The position numbers were made by a program, and so were the translations under genes. Below are positions 13,650 to 25,500 of a stretch of 64,000 bases of DNA, piece after piece. Under the pieces are notes generated by a model that made no database searches, was not told the origin of the DNA, and was given only the letters and a program-made list of their open reading frames with translations. How positions within the stretch are numbered: the first letter of the stretch is position 1; each line of letters begins with the position of its first letter. Origin of the DNA: Alnus glutinosa (Eukaryota; Streptophyta; Magnoliopsida; Fagales; Betulaceae); the NCBI RefSeq assembly GCF_958979055.1, contig NC_084886.1:52063102-52127101 (forward strand), in the 5' to 3' direction.

Positions 13650-14320
13650 ATTGAGACCATTGACAATACTGTATTGAAAGAAATGTTACGCAACAAAGCT
13701 AGCATTAAATGAAACGTTACACAGCCGAACATGAAAATTAAAAGGAATTCTTGTTGAACCATTTATCTTTTCTCTTTCTTTTTTTTCCTCTATTTGTTTT
13801 TTCTTTTCTCTCTTATCTCTCTTTGAACAACCTTGAAACTCTTTCTTCTCCGTCCAGATTTCGCTGAGTCAATGATTTGTCCTTGTATTCTTGCTACCTC
13901 CATGGCCTTTCTCTCCTCTCCTTGAAGCTCTGCATTCTTTTCATTTTTTTGTTCTATATTGTTTTTGCTGTTAAATATTCTCTCTTTGGAGAAAGCACAA
14001 TGGAAGAAATTTTGGTTTGTGAAGAAGAAGACATGCAGTGCCGTGAAGAAAATCTTAACAAACGGCGTGATACTTGGTTTTCTTAAACGTTTGCCTTCAG
14101 GCTCCTCTACGACATCGTTTATAGATAAATGAAATGTTATAAAATCTGAGCCGTTTGTTTTTATTACAGCAGATGTACGTGTTGTAGTTTTTACCACAGC
14201 ACAGAAGCCGGATCCTTCATTGATTTGAGCTGGATCATCAGTTGCTGTGTAACGTCTCATTTAATGCTTTGTTGCATATCATCTCTTTTAATGCAGTATC
14301 GATCGTCAATGGTCTCAATA
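13650..14320. mobile_element. Foldback element, long form with unidentified cargo
   Basis: Arms match those at 4672-4872: GACAATACTGTATTGAAAGA on the left, and the complement of AACGTCTCATTTAATGC with TCAATGGTCTC on the right. Between the arms are about 500 bp absent from the short form. The minus strand there (13790-14260) has a 156-residue open frame, rich in K, R and E, which I cannot assign. Either the short form is a deletion derivative or this copy captured a host segment. Confidence 0.6.
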
Positions 14321-14633
14321 CCCTTAATTACCCTAGTCCGTTAATCCGTTAATTTGTCAAAAAATTGACGATCCAACCAAGAAAAAAAGAAGTCTATTGT
14401 AGACGTTTTTTTTTTTTAGATAGACTTTATACTTTTTGGGCTAAGAAGGAATGTTTTCTTTACATCCATTATAGAGTTCCTTGCCGGGTGAATTTCAATA
14501 ACAAATTAAAAATGAAACAACTTTGCCAATAGTACGTGCAGCAATGTAAGATATTTTTTTTTTCTTTCTAAATTAAACTTTTATTTAAAGATATGTTATC
14601 TGTACATTTCTCATTAGTATTATCAATTATATA

Positions 14634-14739
14634 GTCCCCAAGGGATAACTCAATCGGCTAGGGACTACGCCTCATGAAACGGAGGTCATTAGTTCGAATC
14701 CCCATCCCCTTCTTGTGTGGACATGTCAAAAAAAAAAAA
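14634..14739 (+). mobile_element. tRNA-derived SINE with 18-bp target duplication
   Basis: A tRNA-like body with A-box text GATAACTCAATCGGCTAGG and B-box text AGTTCGAATCCCC, ending in CTTGTGTGGACATGTC and poly(A). It is flanked by perfect 18-bp direct repeats AGTATTATCAATTATATA (14616-14633 and 14740-14757), the signature of target-primed reverse transcription. The A1 unit near 4985-5000 has the same target without the insert. It is not a functional tRNA: the acceptor ends do not pair and the copy is polyadenylated. A sister copy is at 57026-57125. Confidence 0.9.
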
Positions 14740-15639
14740 AGTATTATCAATTATATATTTGTTATGAGTGTATATTATCAATTATATATATCACATATAG
14801 TTAATTACCATATTTGTTAACTTCATCTAAAAATTAATAAGACATATAATAATAATATTTAATTTGTTCAAATTAATAACGTTTTGCTGACCATATATCT
14901 TTCTTTGTGCAATATGGTTTGTGTTTTCCTCTAATATGCTTTTCTTTTTTGACTTTTTTTTCACCAATGTGGTCAATTTTGAGTATGTACTATACCGAAC
15001 TTTTGCAAGTACGTTCTAGGAATTAGTAATATCTTTATGGAGAGCAAAGATGTAACCAAGATGCAAAGATGGATTTAGGGAATATATCATGTGATTTTTT
15101 GTTTGAAAGAAGCTAGAACTTTCATTTGTCCATACAAAAAGAGAATAATTAAAAAGAAAACCCATATATGATAAGCCAAGTGCATGGCCAGTAAATTAGT
15201 TGGCTAGCAGCCTAGCTAACTATCTTATGACTGGGAGATAGCGTACACTGGAAATTATGGGCCCTCAAAAGAGCGTATGCCATTTGAGCTGAGCTTTACA
15301 GACGTCTAATAATATCTCTTATGATCAGGCAATAGGCAGCCATTTCATGATTTCCATTTGCTCTACATTGAGACATGCATGCTATATATAAATAATTTTC
15401 TGAATATGTGGGGTAAATAATTTTCTGAATATGCGGGGTTCCTGTATAAGATAACATAGGCAGTGGATAGATCTCATAAATTCAATGATGATTTTAATAA
15501 GTACGAGAATAAAAATAAAAAATAAAAAATAAAAAAGACAAGAGAAAGAAATGAATCAATTCTCTTTTATTAAAGATCTAGCCAACGTAACCTTTGATTA
15601 ATCCAATAAAAATGCTCTTAAGTTTCATGCAACGTTAGC

Positions 15640-15960
15640 TAGTCTTGTGGACAGCTATCTAGCTACCTCTAGAGAAGTCCACAAGCACAACCATTTTATC
15701 CAAGAAAATTATCAAAATCTTCCAAAACAATGTGATCTTCGGAGAATCTAATATAAATCAAGAAATCATGCTATGACAAAGCTGGGCGCTTCCAAACACA
15801 GACCGAGGGTACGTAACATGGCATGATCAACATATTCAAGAAAATCTGTCCTCTTTTTAGTTTGATTGAAGGGTATGCTCGACTTGTCAGTTGTCAGCTG
15901 CTGAAATTGGGGCAAGAATGTGGAAAATTGTTAGCGTTGAACAGACTTTTTCCTCCCAAA
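15640..15960 (-). pseudogene. Relic homologous to 5144-5428
   Basis: The minus strand repeats the SEDHIVLEDFDNFLG-type text and the CSTLTIFHILAPI stretch, but the frame is broken by small indels (for example GCTGGGCGCTTCC). It occupies the same position in the A2 unit. Function is unknown. Confidence 0.3.
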
Positions 15961-16269
15961 CAAGAATTGATGGCCATGGATTTGGATCAGATGTAATTAA
16001 CCGTTTATAGTGCATGCACATGACAAATAAAATAATTTCATTTGAAATGAAAATGATGCTATCCGGAACAAGTTCAATCGGCCCATGGAAGAGACCCAAC
16101 AACCAATTGGACTAGATTGGCCCAATTTGACATTAGCGCATCACTGTTGATTCCACCATGTAGTCGAAGTTGACATTCAGATTCTTAACGAAGGTACGCT
16201 TAAAAAGAATTCCTTTTAGCTGCCCACCGGCCAGAAGCATCCATCATAATCACTACAAAAATCGCTGCA

Positions 16270-16510
16270 GTTTGACACGTGTCTACAGTACCTGTTACTG
16301 TAGACACGCGTCAAATTTGACACGTGTCACAAGTGACACGTGTCAAATTGTGCAAGCGTCAAAAATGGACACGCGTATGAAATACACGTGTCCAATTGGA
16401 CACGTGTATTTTATACTCGTGTCCAAATGGACACGTGTATTAAGACACGTGTCCAGTTTGACACGAGTATTTTATACTCGTGTCCACTTGCACACGTGTA
16501 TTTTTACACG
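16270..16510. repeat. Left subterminal ACACGTGT repeats of the CACTA element
   Basis: About ten units of 20-30 bp around GACACGTGT/ACACGTGTC, in both orientations and with variants such as GACACGCGT and TACTCGTGTCC. In En/Spm elements such repeats bind the TNPA-type protein. Here the core CACGTG is also the plant G-box hexamer. Confidence 0.8.
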
Positions 16511-17039
16511 TGGCAAATTGGTATTTTTTGTCAAAATAAACATTAAAAAAAAAAATCAGTGTTGTATTAATTTTTTAAAATTAAAAAAAAAAAAATTAAA
16601 CTCATTATCTTATTAATCATACAAATCTTTGAAAATACGGTGTACATAACTTATACACATAAAATTAAGTTTGAAAAGTATATGCTATATGTAAATTTTA
16701 TATTTGAAATTTATACTTTTTAGGTTCTTTATTTATATGTATATAGTATACTATATTGTACTATATACATAATTAACCAAATTTGGTGCTATATATCTAA
16801 TTAAACCAAATAGTTCAAATTAGGGTTCAGTTTTGTACACCATCTACGTTTAGAAACAAAAAAAAAAAAATTTAAACATAACAAAGTTAAAAAACCTATA
16901 ATTAATACTATATATATAGATATGCATGCATGTAAACGGTTTAGAAATTATATACAGTAACCTTTTTATTTATGGCTATATATAGTAATTCCAATTATTT
17001 TTAGAATTCTGCGCTACATAATGAATTAAATACTTATAG

Positions 17040-17850
17040 TTTAGTCCCTCATATAGTACATATATACATTTAGGGTTTATGGCTATATATAGTACATACC
17101 CTTAGGGTTAGGGTTTATAGCTATATATAGTATATACACTTAGGGCTAGGGTTTATACCTATATATAGTATATATACTTAGGATTATGGTTTATCGATAT
17201 ATATAGTATATACACTTACGGTTTGGGTTTTAGGGTTTATAGGTATATATAATATATACACTTAGGGCTATGAATTATAATTTAATTGATTTTACGTTTA
17301 ATGAATAATAATGTCAATATATTTTTCACGTTTCATTATTGTACACTTTTAAATATATATATATATATATTAAATCATGAGCAGTTCAAAATTAAATAAA
17401 ACCGATATATATAGTATATACACTTAAACTTATGATTTATAGCTATATATAGTATACATACTTAGGGTTAGGGTTTATCGCTATATATAGTATATACACT
17501 TAGGGTTAGGGTTTATAGCTATATATAGTATATACTTAGGGTTAAGGTTTATCGCTATATATAGTATATACACTTAGGGTTAGGGTTTTATGTTGTATAG
17601 GTATATATAATATATACACTTAAAGCTATGGGTTATGATTTAATTGATTTTACATTTTATGAATAATAATGTCAATATATTTTTCATGTGTTATTATTGT
17701 ATACTTTTAAATATATATATTAAATCACGAGGATTAGGGTTAGGGTTTATGACTATATACAATACGTACCATTAATTAGGATTGTAGTTTATAGCTATAT
17801 ATAGTCTATGCACTTAGGGTTAGAGTTTAATTTTATGGTTAGGTTTTAGT
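17040..17850 (+). repeat. Tandem repeat of TAGGGTTTAT plus TATATATAGTATATAC
   Basis: Irregular units of about 50-60 bp, each combining GCTATATATAGTATATACACTT with AGGGTTAGGGTTTAT. The GGGTTTA parts resemble the G-rich strand of the plant telomere repeat. It lies inside the CACTA element and has no coding potential. Confidence 0.75.
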
Positions 17851-17927
17851 TTTTATTTTTTATTTAGCTATATGTACGGTATATACATTTCAGGCTGCAT
17901 GGGTTTATATTTTTTTTTTATGTGGTT

Positions 17928-17958
<31 letters not shown>

Positions 17959-18049
17959 TTTATGCATGCAAATACATTTCGGGACGTGTATTTAAATACA
18001 CGTCCCGGATTGGACACGTGTACTCAGTACACGTGCCCAAACCTTATAA

Positions 18050-19225
18050 CAAAACAAAAACCCTAACCCTAACCCTAAACCATTTTTTTAAAAAATATCC
18101 CCTAACACCCTAACCCTAAACACGGAACAATAAACCCTTTTTATAAAAAGAAGAAATACCCTAAACCCGTATTTGTTTTTGTTTTTTAAATAAAGAACAT
18201 TCAACTCTTAAAACAAAACAAAAACTGTATCCCAAAACTTTATATCCTAAAATCATAACCATAAAACCAACACAATAATAAACCCTTAAATAAACTCTGA
18301 ATCGTACACGTTCTTAAAAAAAAACCCTTACCCTAAACCCCAAACCTTAAATCCTAAACCCTAAAAAATAAAAAATTCCTACACTTTCAAACCCTAAAAA
18401 CCCTAACCCTAAACCCTAAAAACAAAAGTCCTAACCTTAAACCCTAAACCCTAAACCCTAAACCCCAAAAATATCGTACACTTTCTAAAAAAAGAAACTC
18501 TAACACTAAAAACAAAATTCAAAAACCTTAAACCTTAAACCCTATACCCTAAAAAAACAAAATATCATACACTTTCAAAAAAAAGAAACCCTAACACTAA
18601 AACAAAATTCCTAACCTTAAACCCTAAACCCTAAACCCTAAACCCTTAAACAAAAATATCCTACACTTTCTAAAAAAAGAAACTCTAACACTAAAAACAA
18701 AATTCCTAACCTTAAACCTTAAACCCTATACCCTAAAAAAATAATTACCCTACACTTTCTAAATTAAGAAACCCTAACACTGAAACAAAATTCCTAACCT
18801 TAAACCCTAAACCCTTAAACAAAAATATCCTACACTTTGTTAAATTTTTTTTCCTAACACTAAAAACAAAAATCATAAACTTAAACCCTAAACCCTAAGA
18901 AAGTAAAACCCTAAACCCTAAACCCTAATCCTATATCCTTAAAAAAAAATAAAAAAAAAATAAAAAAAATCCTACAATTTCTAAAACCAAACCCTAACCT
19001 TAAACCATAACGAACCCTAAACCCTAAACCCTAAGAAAAAAAAAAACCTACACTTTCTAAAAAAAGAAACCCTAACACTAAAAACTAAAATCCTAACCTT
19101 AAACCCTAAACCATAAACCCTTAAACAAAAATATCCTAGACTTTCTAAAAAAAAAATTCGTAACACTAAAAACAAAAATCCTAACCTTAAACCCTAAACC
19201 CTAAGAAACTAAAACCCTAAACCCT
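18050..19225 (-). repeat. Interstitial telomere-like CCCTAAA array 1
   Basis: Short runs of 2-5 CCCTAAA units separated by a recurring spacer of the type TCCTACACTTTCTAAAAAA. The C-rich strand is on the plus strand, opposite to the repeat at 17040-17850. It is degenerate, spacer-interrupted and internal to a transposon, so it is not a chromosome end. Confidence 0.85.
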
Positions 19226-19309
19226 AACAATTTTTTACGTTGTTAAATTATATATATATATATATATATATATAATTATTTTTTTTTAATTACATACAAT
19301 TTCTACAAT

Positions 19310-19700
19310 GGGGGACGTGTATTTTACTTACACGTCTCCCGCGCGCCGCCATTTTAAAATTCAAAATAATATATAGTACATATACTTAGGGTTATGGTAG
19401 TATAGTATATATACTTATACTTAGTGTCATGATTTAAATTTAGGGTTTATATTTAGTTTTAATTTATAGTTTATGTTTTAGTTTTAGGTCTTAGGGTTTA
19501 GCAATGTGTACATGCAGTACATGCAGTGCATACACGTTATGGGTTGCATGGGTTTATATAAAATATATATAATATATTAAATATATATATATATAATATA
19601 TTAAAAAAAATAAAAAAAAATGACATTTGGAGACGTGTATTTACATACACGTCCCCAATTGGGCACGTGTACTACGTACACGTGTCCAATTGATTGGCCA
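19310..19700. repeat. Internal inverted GACGTGTAT/ATACACGTC repeats
   Basis: Two clusters, 19310-19350 and 19625-19700, read GGGGACGTGTATTTAC paired with TACACGTCCCC, and GGGCACGTGTACTACGTACA. They resemble the subterminal repeats but lie about 3 kb inside the element, between the telomere-like arrays. Confidence 0.65.
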
Positions 19701-19835
19701 GGTACTGCGCGGGAGTTCTCCCGCGCGCCACCTGGCCAATCTTAGGATATAAATTATATTTAAATTATATATTATTCAAATTATATACTTTTTAAATATA
19801 TTTTAAATTTTAAATTTTATATTTAATTTATATAA

Positions 19836-19874
19836 AAGAAATGGGTAGCTTCCAGAGGAAGCTACCCATTTCTT
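19836..19874. repeat. Perfect 18-bp hairpin
   Basis: AAGAAATGGGTAGCTTCC (19836-19853), a 3-nt loop AGA, then the exact complement GGAAGCTACCCATTTCTT (19857-19874). It sits just before the CT-rich tract that may be the transcript leader of the element. Confidence 0.9.
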
Positions 19875-19879
19875 ACGTA

Positions 19880-19896
19880 AATCTCTCTCTCTCTCA

Positions 19897-19934
<38 letters not shown>

Positions 19935-20182
19935 CGAGCTCTGGCCGGCGACGACAGCCCATTCCGGTGCTCTCTGCCGGCGACCCTCCCTCTCTCTCGC
20001 TCTCCCTAGCTCTCTCACCTCCCGTTCCGGCCAGTACTGTCCGGTACCGGCCCTCTCTCTCTCTCTCTCTCTCTCTCTAGCTCTCTCTCTCTCTCAGATC
20101 TCGCCACTGTCCCCCGCCCACCACAGCCCTCGCGTCCGTTCAAGGTATTCCCTCCACTTCCTCTCACTCTCACTCATCTTCT

Positions 20183-20250
<68 letters not shown>
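19880..20250 (+). repeat. CT-rich tract, possible transposon transcript leader
   Basis: Several (CT)n runs (19883-19931, 20050-20095 and 20185-20247) separated by GC-rich text such as CTCTGGCCGGCGACGACAGC. CT runs are common in plant 5' UTRs. A GTATTCC after GTTCAAG (about 20143) could be a splice donor and CCCTATACAG just before the TNP2 ATG an acceptor. That gene model is inference only. Confidence 0.45.
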
Positions 20251-21165
20251 TTACAGTGCATATCTGTTCTAACATTTTGAGCTTTAATTTTTTTTTTTTT
20301 TTTTTTTCTGTCAAAAATTCCAGGTACACGTACAAGCTTGCACTACAAAAATCACTGTGAGTTATTTTTATTTTTGTTTTGAATTTTTTGCTATAAGTTT
20401 GTATATTTTATTAATTTTTTTTGTGATATTTGTATAATTTTTTTCATTGTCTAGTTTGTGGAAATATGGAATATATACTTGTAGATTTTTTATTACTGAT
20501 TTTTTATTACTGAATCATTGTCTAGTTGGTGGAAATATGGAAAATATGGAATATGGAAATATGGAATTTATTGGTGATTATATTTAATTTTTTTTTTAAA
20601 AAAACTCTTGATGTGAGGATATTTGAGATATATTTTAGTGTGCTACTATGGATTTAATGTGCTATTGTGAATTTTGGTATTTTTATGAAGTGGCAAAAAG
20701 AAAAAATATCCGCTATCATCTTAATTTTATAAAAATATGATCGTGAGCAATAATGGCAAAGTAAAATTAAAATACAAAATTATAATCAACATATTGTGCT
20801 ATGAATATATATAAATTGTGGGGAAAATAAATTGTGCTACTAATATATATAAATTGTGGTATTTTCGGGAAAAAAAAAAACAAATATTCCACTGTCCACC
20901 ATTTACAATTATATTCGTAAAAAAAACCTTAAAACAAACGTCATAAATCATCAATTGCGACGAATTTGTTTTTTATCTTCCATTTTTAACGTTAACTATT
21001 CATGTGAAGAGACTACAGATTTATAAGAAGAATTTGGTATCTTCGGATAAAAAAACTCAAAAAAAAAAATACTAAAATTTCTCTCATATGCATATATAAA
21101 CTTTATATCCTAAAATCATAACCATAAAACCAACACAATAATAAACCCTTAAATAAACTTTGAAT
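20251..21165. other. AT-rich interior of the CACTA element
   Basis: No coding signal. At 20341 the sequence CACTACAAAAATCACTG nearly repeats the outer terminus at 16251. From about 21100 the text TATATCCTAAAATCATAACC duplicates 18238 onward, so part of the interior is itself duplicated. Confidence 0.5.
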
Positions 21166-21169
21166 CCTA

Positions 21170-22440
21170 TACGTTCTAAAAAAAAACCCTTACCCTAAAC
21201 CCTAAACCCTAAGCCCTAAAAAAAAATCCTACACTTTCTAAAAAAAACCTAAACTGCTAAACCCTAAACCCTAACAAACCCTAAACTCTTATAAAAAGAA
21301 TAAAATAAAACCCTAAACCCTTTAAAAAAAATAAAAACTTACTACACTTTCGAAAAAAAAAACGAAAACCCTAAACCCTAATCCTAAATCCTTACAAAAA
21401 AAGATTCCTACACTTTCTTAAAAAAAACTCTTAACCCTAAACCCTAAACCGTAACAAACCCTAAACCCTAAAACCCTAAACCCTAAACCCTAATCGCTTT
21501 AAACCAAAATAAAACCCTAAATCGTAAACCCTAAACCCTTAAAAAAAAAAAAATTTACCTAAAACCCTAAACCCTAAACCCTTAAAAAATAAAACCCTAA
21601 ACCCTAACCCTAGACCCTAGACCCTAACAAACCCTAAACCCTAAACCCTAAAAAAAAAAAAAAACCTAAAACCCTAAACCCTAGACCCTAACAAACCCTA
21701 AACCCTAAACCATAAACCCTAAAACCCTAAACCCTAAACCCTAATCGCTTAAAAAAAAAAAACCCTAAATCCTAAACCCTAAACCCTTGAAAAAAAAAAT
21801 TTTACCTACAACCCTAAACCCTAATCGCTTAAAAAAAAAAAAACCTAAAACCCTAAACCCTAACCCTAGACCCTAGACCCTAACAAACCCTAACCGTAAA
21901 CTCTAAACCTAAACCCTAAACCCTAAACCCTAACAAACCCTAAATCCTAAACCCTAAACCCTAAAAAAAAAATAACCTACACTTTCTAAAAAAAATACCC
22001 TAACCCTAAACCCTAAAAAAAAATCCTACACTTTCTAGGAAAAAAATCCTAACCCTAAACCTTAAACCCTAACTCCTAAACCCTAAACCTTAAAAAAAAA
22101 AAAATAACCTACACTTTCTAAAAAAATACCTTAACCCTAAACCGAAAAAAAAAAAAAAAATTCCTACACTTTCTAGGAAAAAAACCCTAACCCTAAACCT
22201 TAAACCCTAACACTAAACCCTTAAAAATAAAAAAACAAAATCCTACACTTTTAAAGAAACAAATAAAACCTAACCCTAAACCCTAACAAACCCTAACCCT
22301 AAACCCTTTAAAAGAATAAAAAAAATAAAAACACTTACACTTTCTAAAAAAAAACTAAAACCCTACATAAAATAATCCTACACTTTCAAAACAAAAAATA
22401 CCCTAAACCCTAACAAACCATAACCCTAACCCTAAACCCT
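21170..22440 (-). repeat. Interstitial telomere-like CCCTAAA array 2
   Basis: Same composition as array 1, with CCCTAAACCCTAA runs and the CCTACACTTTCTA spacer. It is preceded by the same non-repetitive leader, so the two arrays probably arose by internal duplication. It ends about 80 bp before the TNP2 start. Confidence 0.85.
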
Positions 22441-22527
22441 TAAAAATAAAAAATGAAATATATTTGTACACGTTTATACTGTAAGCCGTATGATTTGTCT
22501 TGTCCTCTTAACCCTATACAGATAAAC

Positions 22528-25500
22528 ATGGACAAGTCTTGGATGTCAACACCTAGGGGTACGACACGGTATAACGATGGGTGTAGGGCGTTTGTGGCAT
22601 TTGCCGTTAGTAATTGTACGGCCGGCGATGGAAAAATTTACTGCCCATGCAAGTATTGTCGAAATAACCAGCGTCACACTCCTGAGTACGTTCTTGCCCA
22701 CCTGACTGGAGGTCGGGGGATGAATCCGGGATACAATTTGTGGTATATGCACGGTGAGACTACGACTGGTTCCGCTATTCCTGGTCAGTGTTCGAGTCAT
22801 CACAGTGGCACAGAGGCCGCTGACCGTAGCACTGAACATGGTGATCATGTCACAGAACAGGAGGGTGTCGCCGTGGAACAGGATGATAACATGCACGCCA
22901 TGTTGCGTGACGCCTTCGGCGTGCACGATGTTCCTGAAGGGGTCAGTACTCTTCCGCAACAAGTTGATGAAGATACCTCGTGCGGGGACGCATTGAAGTA
23001 CCAAGAGCTGTTAAAGACTGCCGAGAAGCCCCTTCACCCTGGTACGAAGCACAGTAAATTGAGTGCTACTGTACACATGTACAACTTGAAGTGCGTTGGA
23101 GGTATTAGTAACAAGATATTTTCAGACATTCTCGAATTCATCAATCAGTTGTTGCCTCCTTGCGATGAGGCATTGCCAGATAACACGTATGAGGCGAAAA
23201 AGTTCCTAAGTGGCATGGGTCTGGGGTATGAGAAGATTCCGGCGTGCCGTAATGACTGTATGTTATTCTGGAAAGACAATAAAGAATTAGATTCATGTAC
23301 CGTATGTGGAGAGTCTAAGTGGAGGGCTGATACACATGTAGATGATGATGGTGAGATCATATCAGCGAGAAAAAAACGCCCGGTGAAGATCTTGAGGTGG
23401 TTTCCACTCATCCCACGGTTGCAGAGGTTATTCATGTCTGAGCATACTGCGCCCCATATGAGATGGCATGCAGAAGGCCGCACTAGGGATGGCGTATTGA
23501 GGCACCCGGCCGACGGTGAGGCATGGAGATCGTTTGACATTTTACACCCATATTTTATGGCAGAGAGTAGGAACGTCCGGCTTGGTTTGACAGCAGATGG
23601 ATTTAATCCATTTGGGAACATGAGCACATCCCACAGCACATGGCCCGTAATGCTTGTGCCGTACAATTTGCCACCTTGGATGTGCATGAAACAGTCGTCC
23701 TTCATCCTTTCCATGGTTATCCCTGGACCGAGCTCACCAGGTATGGATATTGATGTTTACCTTCAGCCATTGATTGATGAGTTGCTGGAACTGTGGAATG
23801 TAGGGGTACGAACATTCGATGCTTCAAAGAAGGAAAATTTTATTATGCGATCTCAGTTGATGTGGACGATAAACGACTTTCCAGCGTATGCAGATTTATC
23901 TGGTTGGCCTAACAGGGGTGCGAAGGCATGTCCTTGCTGTATGCAATCGACGCGTTCTATACGCTTAAAGAACGGATGCAAATTTTGCTATATGGGGCAC
24001 AGGAGATATCTGCCGCCTGAACATCTGTGGCGGCTTAACAGGAGGACATTTGACGGTACTGAAGAATTTGACAGCGCCCCGATTGTGCCATGCGGATACG
24101 AGGTTCTCCAACAGTTGGACGGAGTTGCGTTTGGGGATGAGACCGCGGGTAAGAAGAAGAAACGGAAGTAGCGGAAGAAGGGTGCAGGGAGTTCCGATGT
24201 TATATGGAAGAAGAAAAGTATATTTTTCAGATTGCCGTATTGGGAAGACAATTTGCTTCAGCACAATCTTGATGTTATGCACATAGAGAAAAATGTCATG
24301 GACAATATACTTGGCACTATTTTGGATATAAAAGGGAAAACGAAGGACAACTTGGCAGCTCGGCTGGACTTGCAGGAAATGGGGTTGAGACCTAAGTTGC
24401 ATCCGTTCACGGCCGCCAATGGTAAAACGTATATTCCCGCTGCCTGTCACACCATGACTAGAGAGGACAAAGAAAGTTTTCTGAAGGTTCTTCGAAATGT
24501 GAGGGTCCCGGACGGATACGCCTCGAACATTTCACGATGTGTTCGGCTGAAGGACCGTACAATTTCCGGGTTGAAGAGCCACGATAGCCACATACTGATG
24601 CAACAGCTTCTTCCAATTGCACTGCGTAAGTCATTGCCTGATAAAGTTGTTAGACCTCTTGTGGAGATTTCGGCATTTTTTAGAGGCATATGCTCAACAA
24701 AGCTATCACAAGAAGATATGGACCGACTGCAGGGTGACATCTGTATCACTTTGTGCAAACTAGAACAGATATTCCCTCCAGGGTTTTTTACGAGCATGGT
24801 CCACTTGGTCGTGCATCTTGTGCGCGAGTGTAGACTCGGCGGACCCGTGCAGTATAGATGGATGTACCCGGCAGAGAGGTAAAATTCAGCGTAATATGTA
24901 AATATATAATTTGATTTAAATGTAACCATAATTGACGACAATTAAATTGTCGTGTATGTGTGTACACCAGGAGTCTGGGGCATTTCAAGTCTACTGTGCG
25001 CAATAAAGCGGCTCCTGAGGGGTGCATTGCAGAGGGGTACATAGCGACCGAGCTGGTAACGTTCTGTTCAAGGTATCTGAATAACGCACCAACATTCCAC
25101 AACAGACCTCAGAGGAATCCTGATGGATCCAAGGGGGCGGGCACGCGTGTTACCCTGAACCGGTTGATAATGCACCAGATTCATCGTTATATTGTGTTCA
25201 ACTCTGAAGAGTTTCACAATTTGCGGACGTAAGTAGTGTTTATATATTTAACAGAATTCGAATAACGCATCTAATTGATTTTACTACATAATTGTATACG
25301 CTGAATGTAGGATGCACAAAGACGCGCTTAGGCGATCATGCACTAGAGGTCGCATTACGGAGGCTCTTATTGAAGCAGAACATCATGAGCAGTTCTGCGA
25401 ATGGTACCCTGCATATGTAAGGAAATAGTTGTAATTTTTAAGTTGGATAAAGTTATGCGGGTTCAATATAATTACCCAATACACGTGTTTAATATTTGTA

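Noticed and set aside
14634-14720. Possible functional tRNA gene (A and B boxes present)
   Set aside because: It is flanked by an 18-bp target duplication and poly(A), lacks pairing acceptor ends and has a sister copy at 57026; it is a tRNA-derived SINE.
18050-22440. True chromosome end or telomere
   Set aside because: CCCTAAA runs are short, degenerate, spacer-interrupted, preceded by the opposite orientation and enclosed in a CACTA element with normal sequence on both sides.
22546-24941. Long minus-strand open frames opposite the transposase
   Set aside because: Shadow frames of the TNP2 coding exons; the plus strand carries all recognisable domain motifs.
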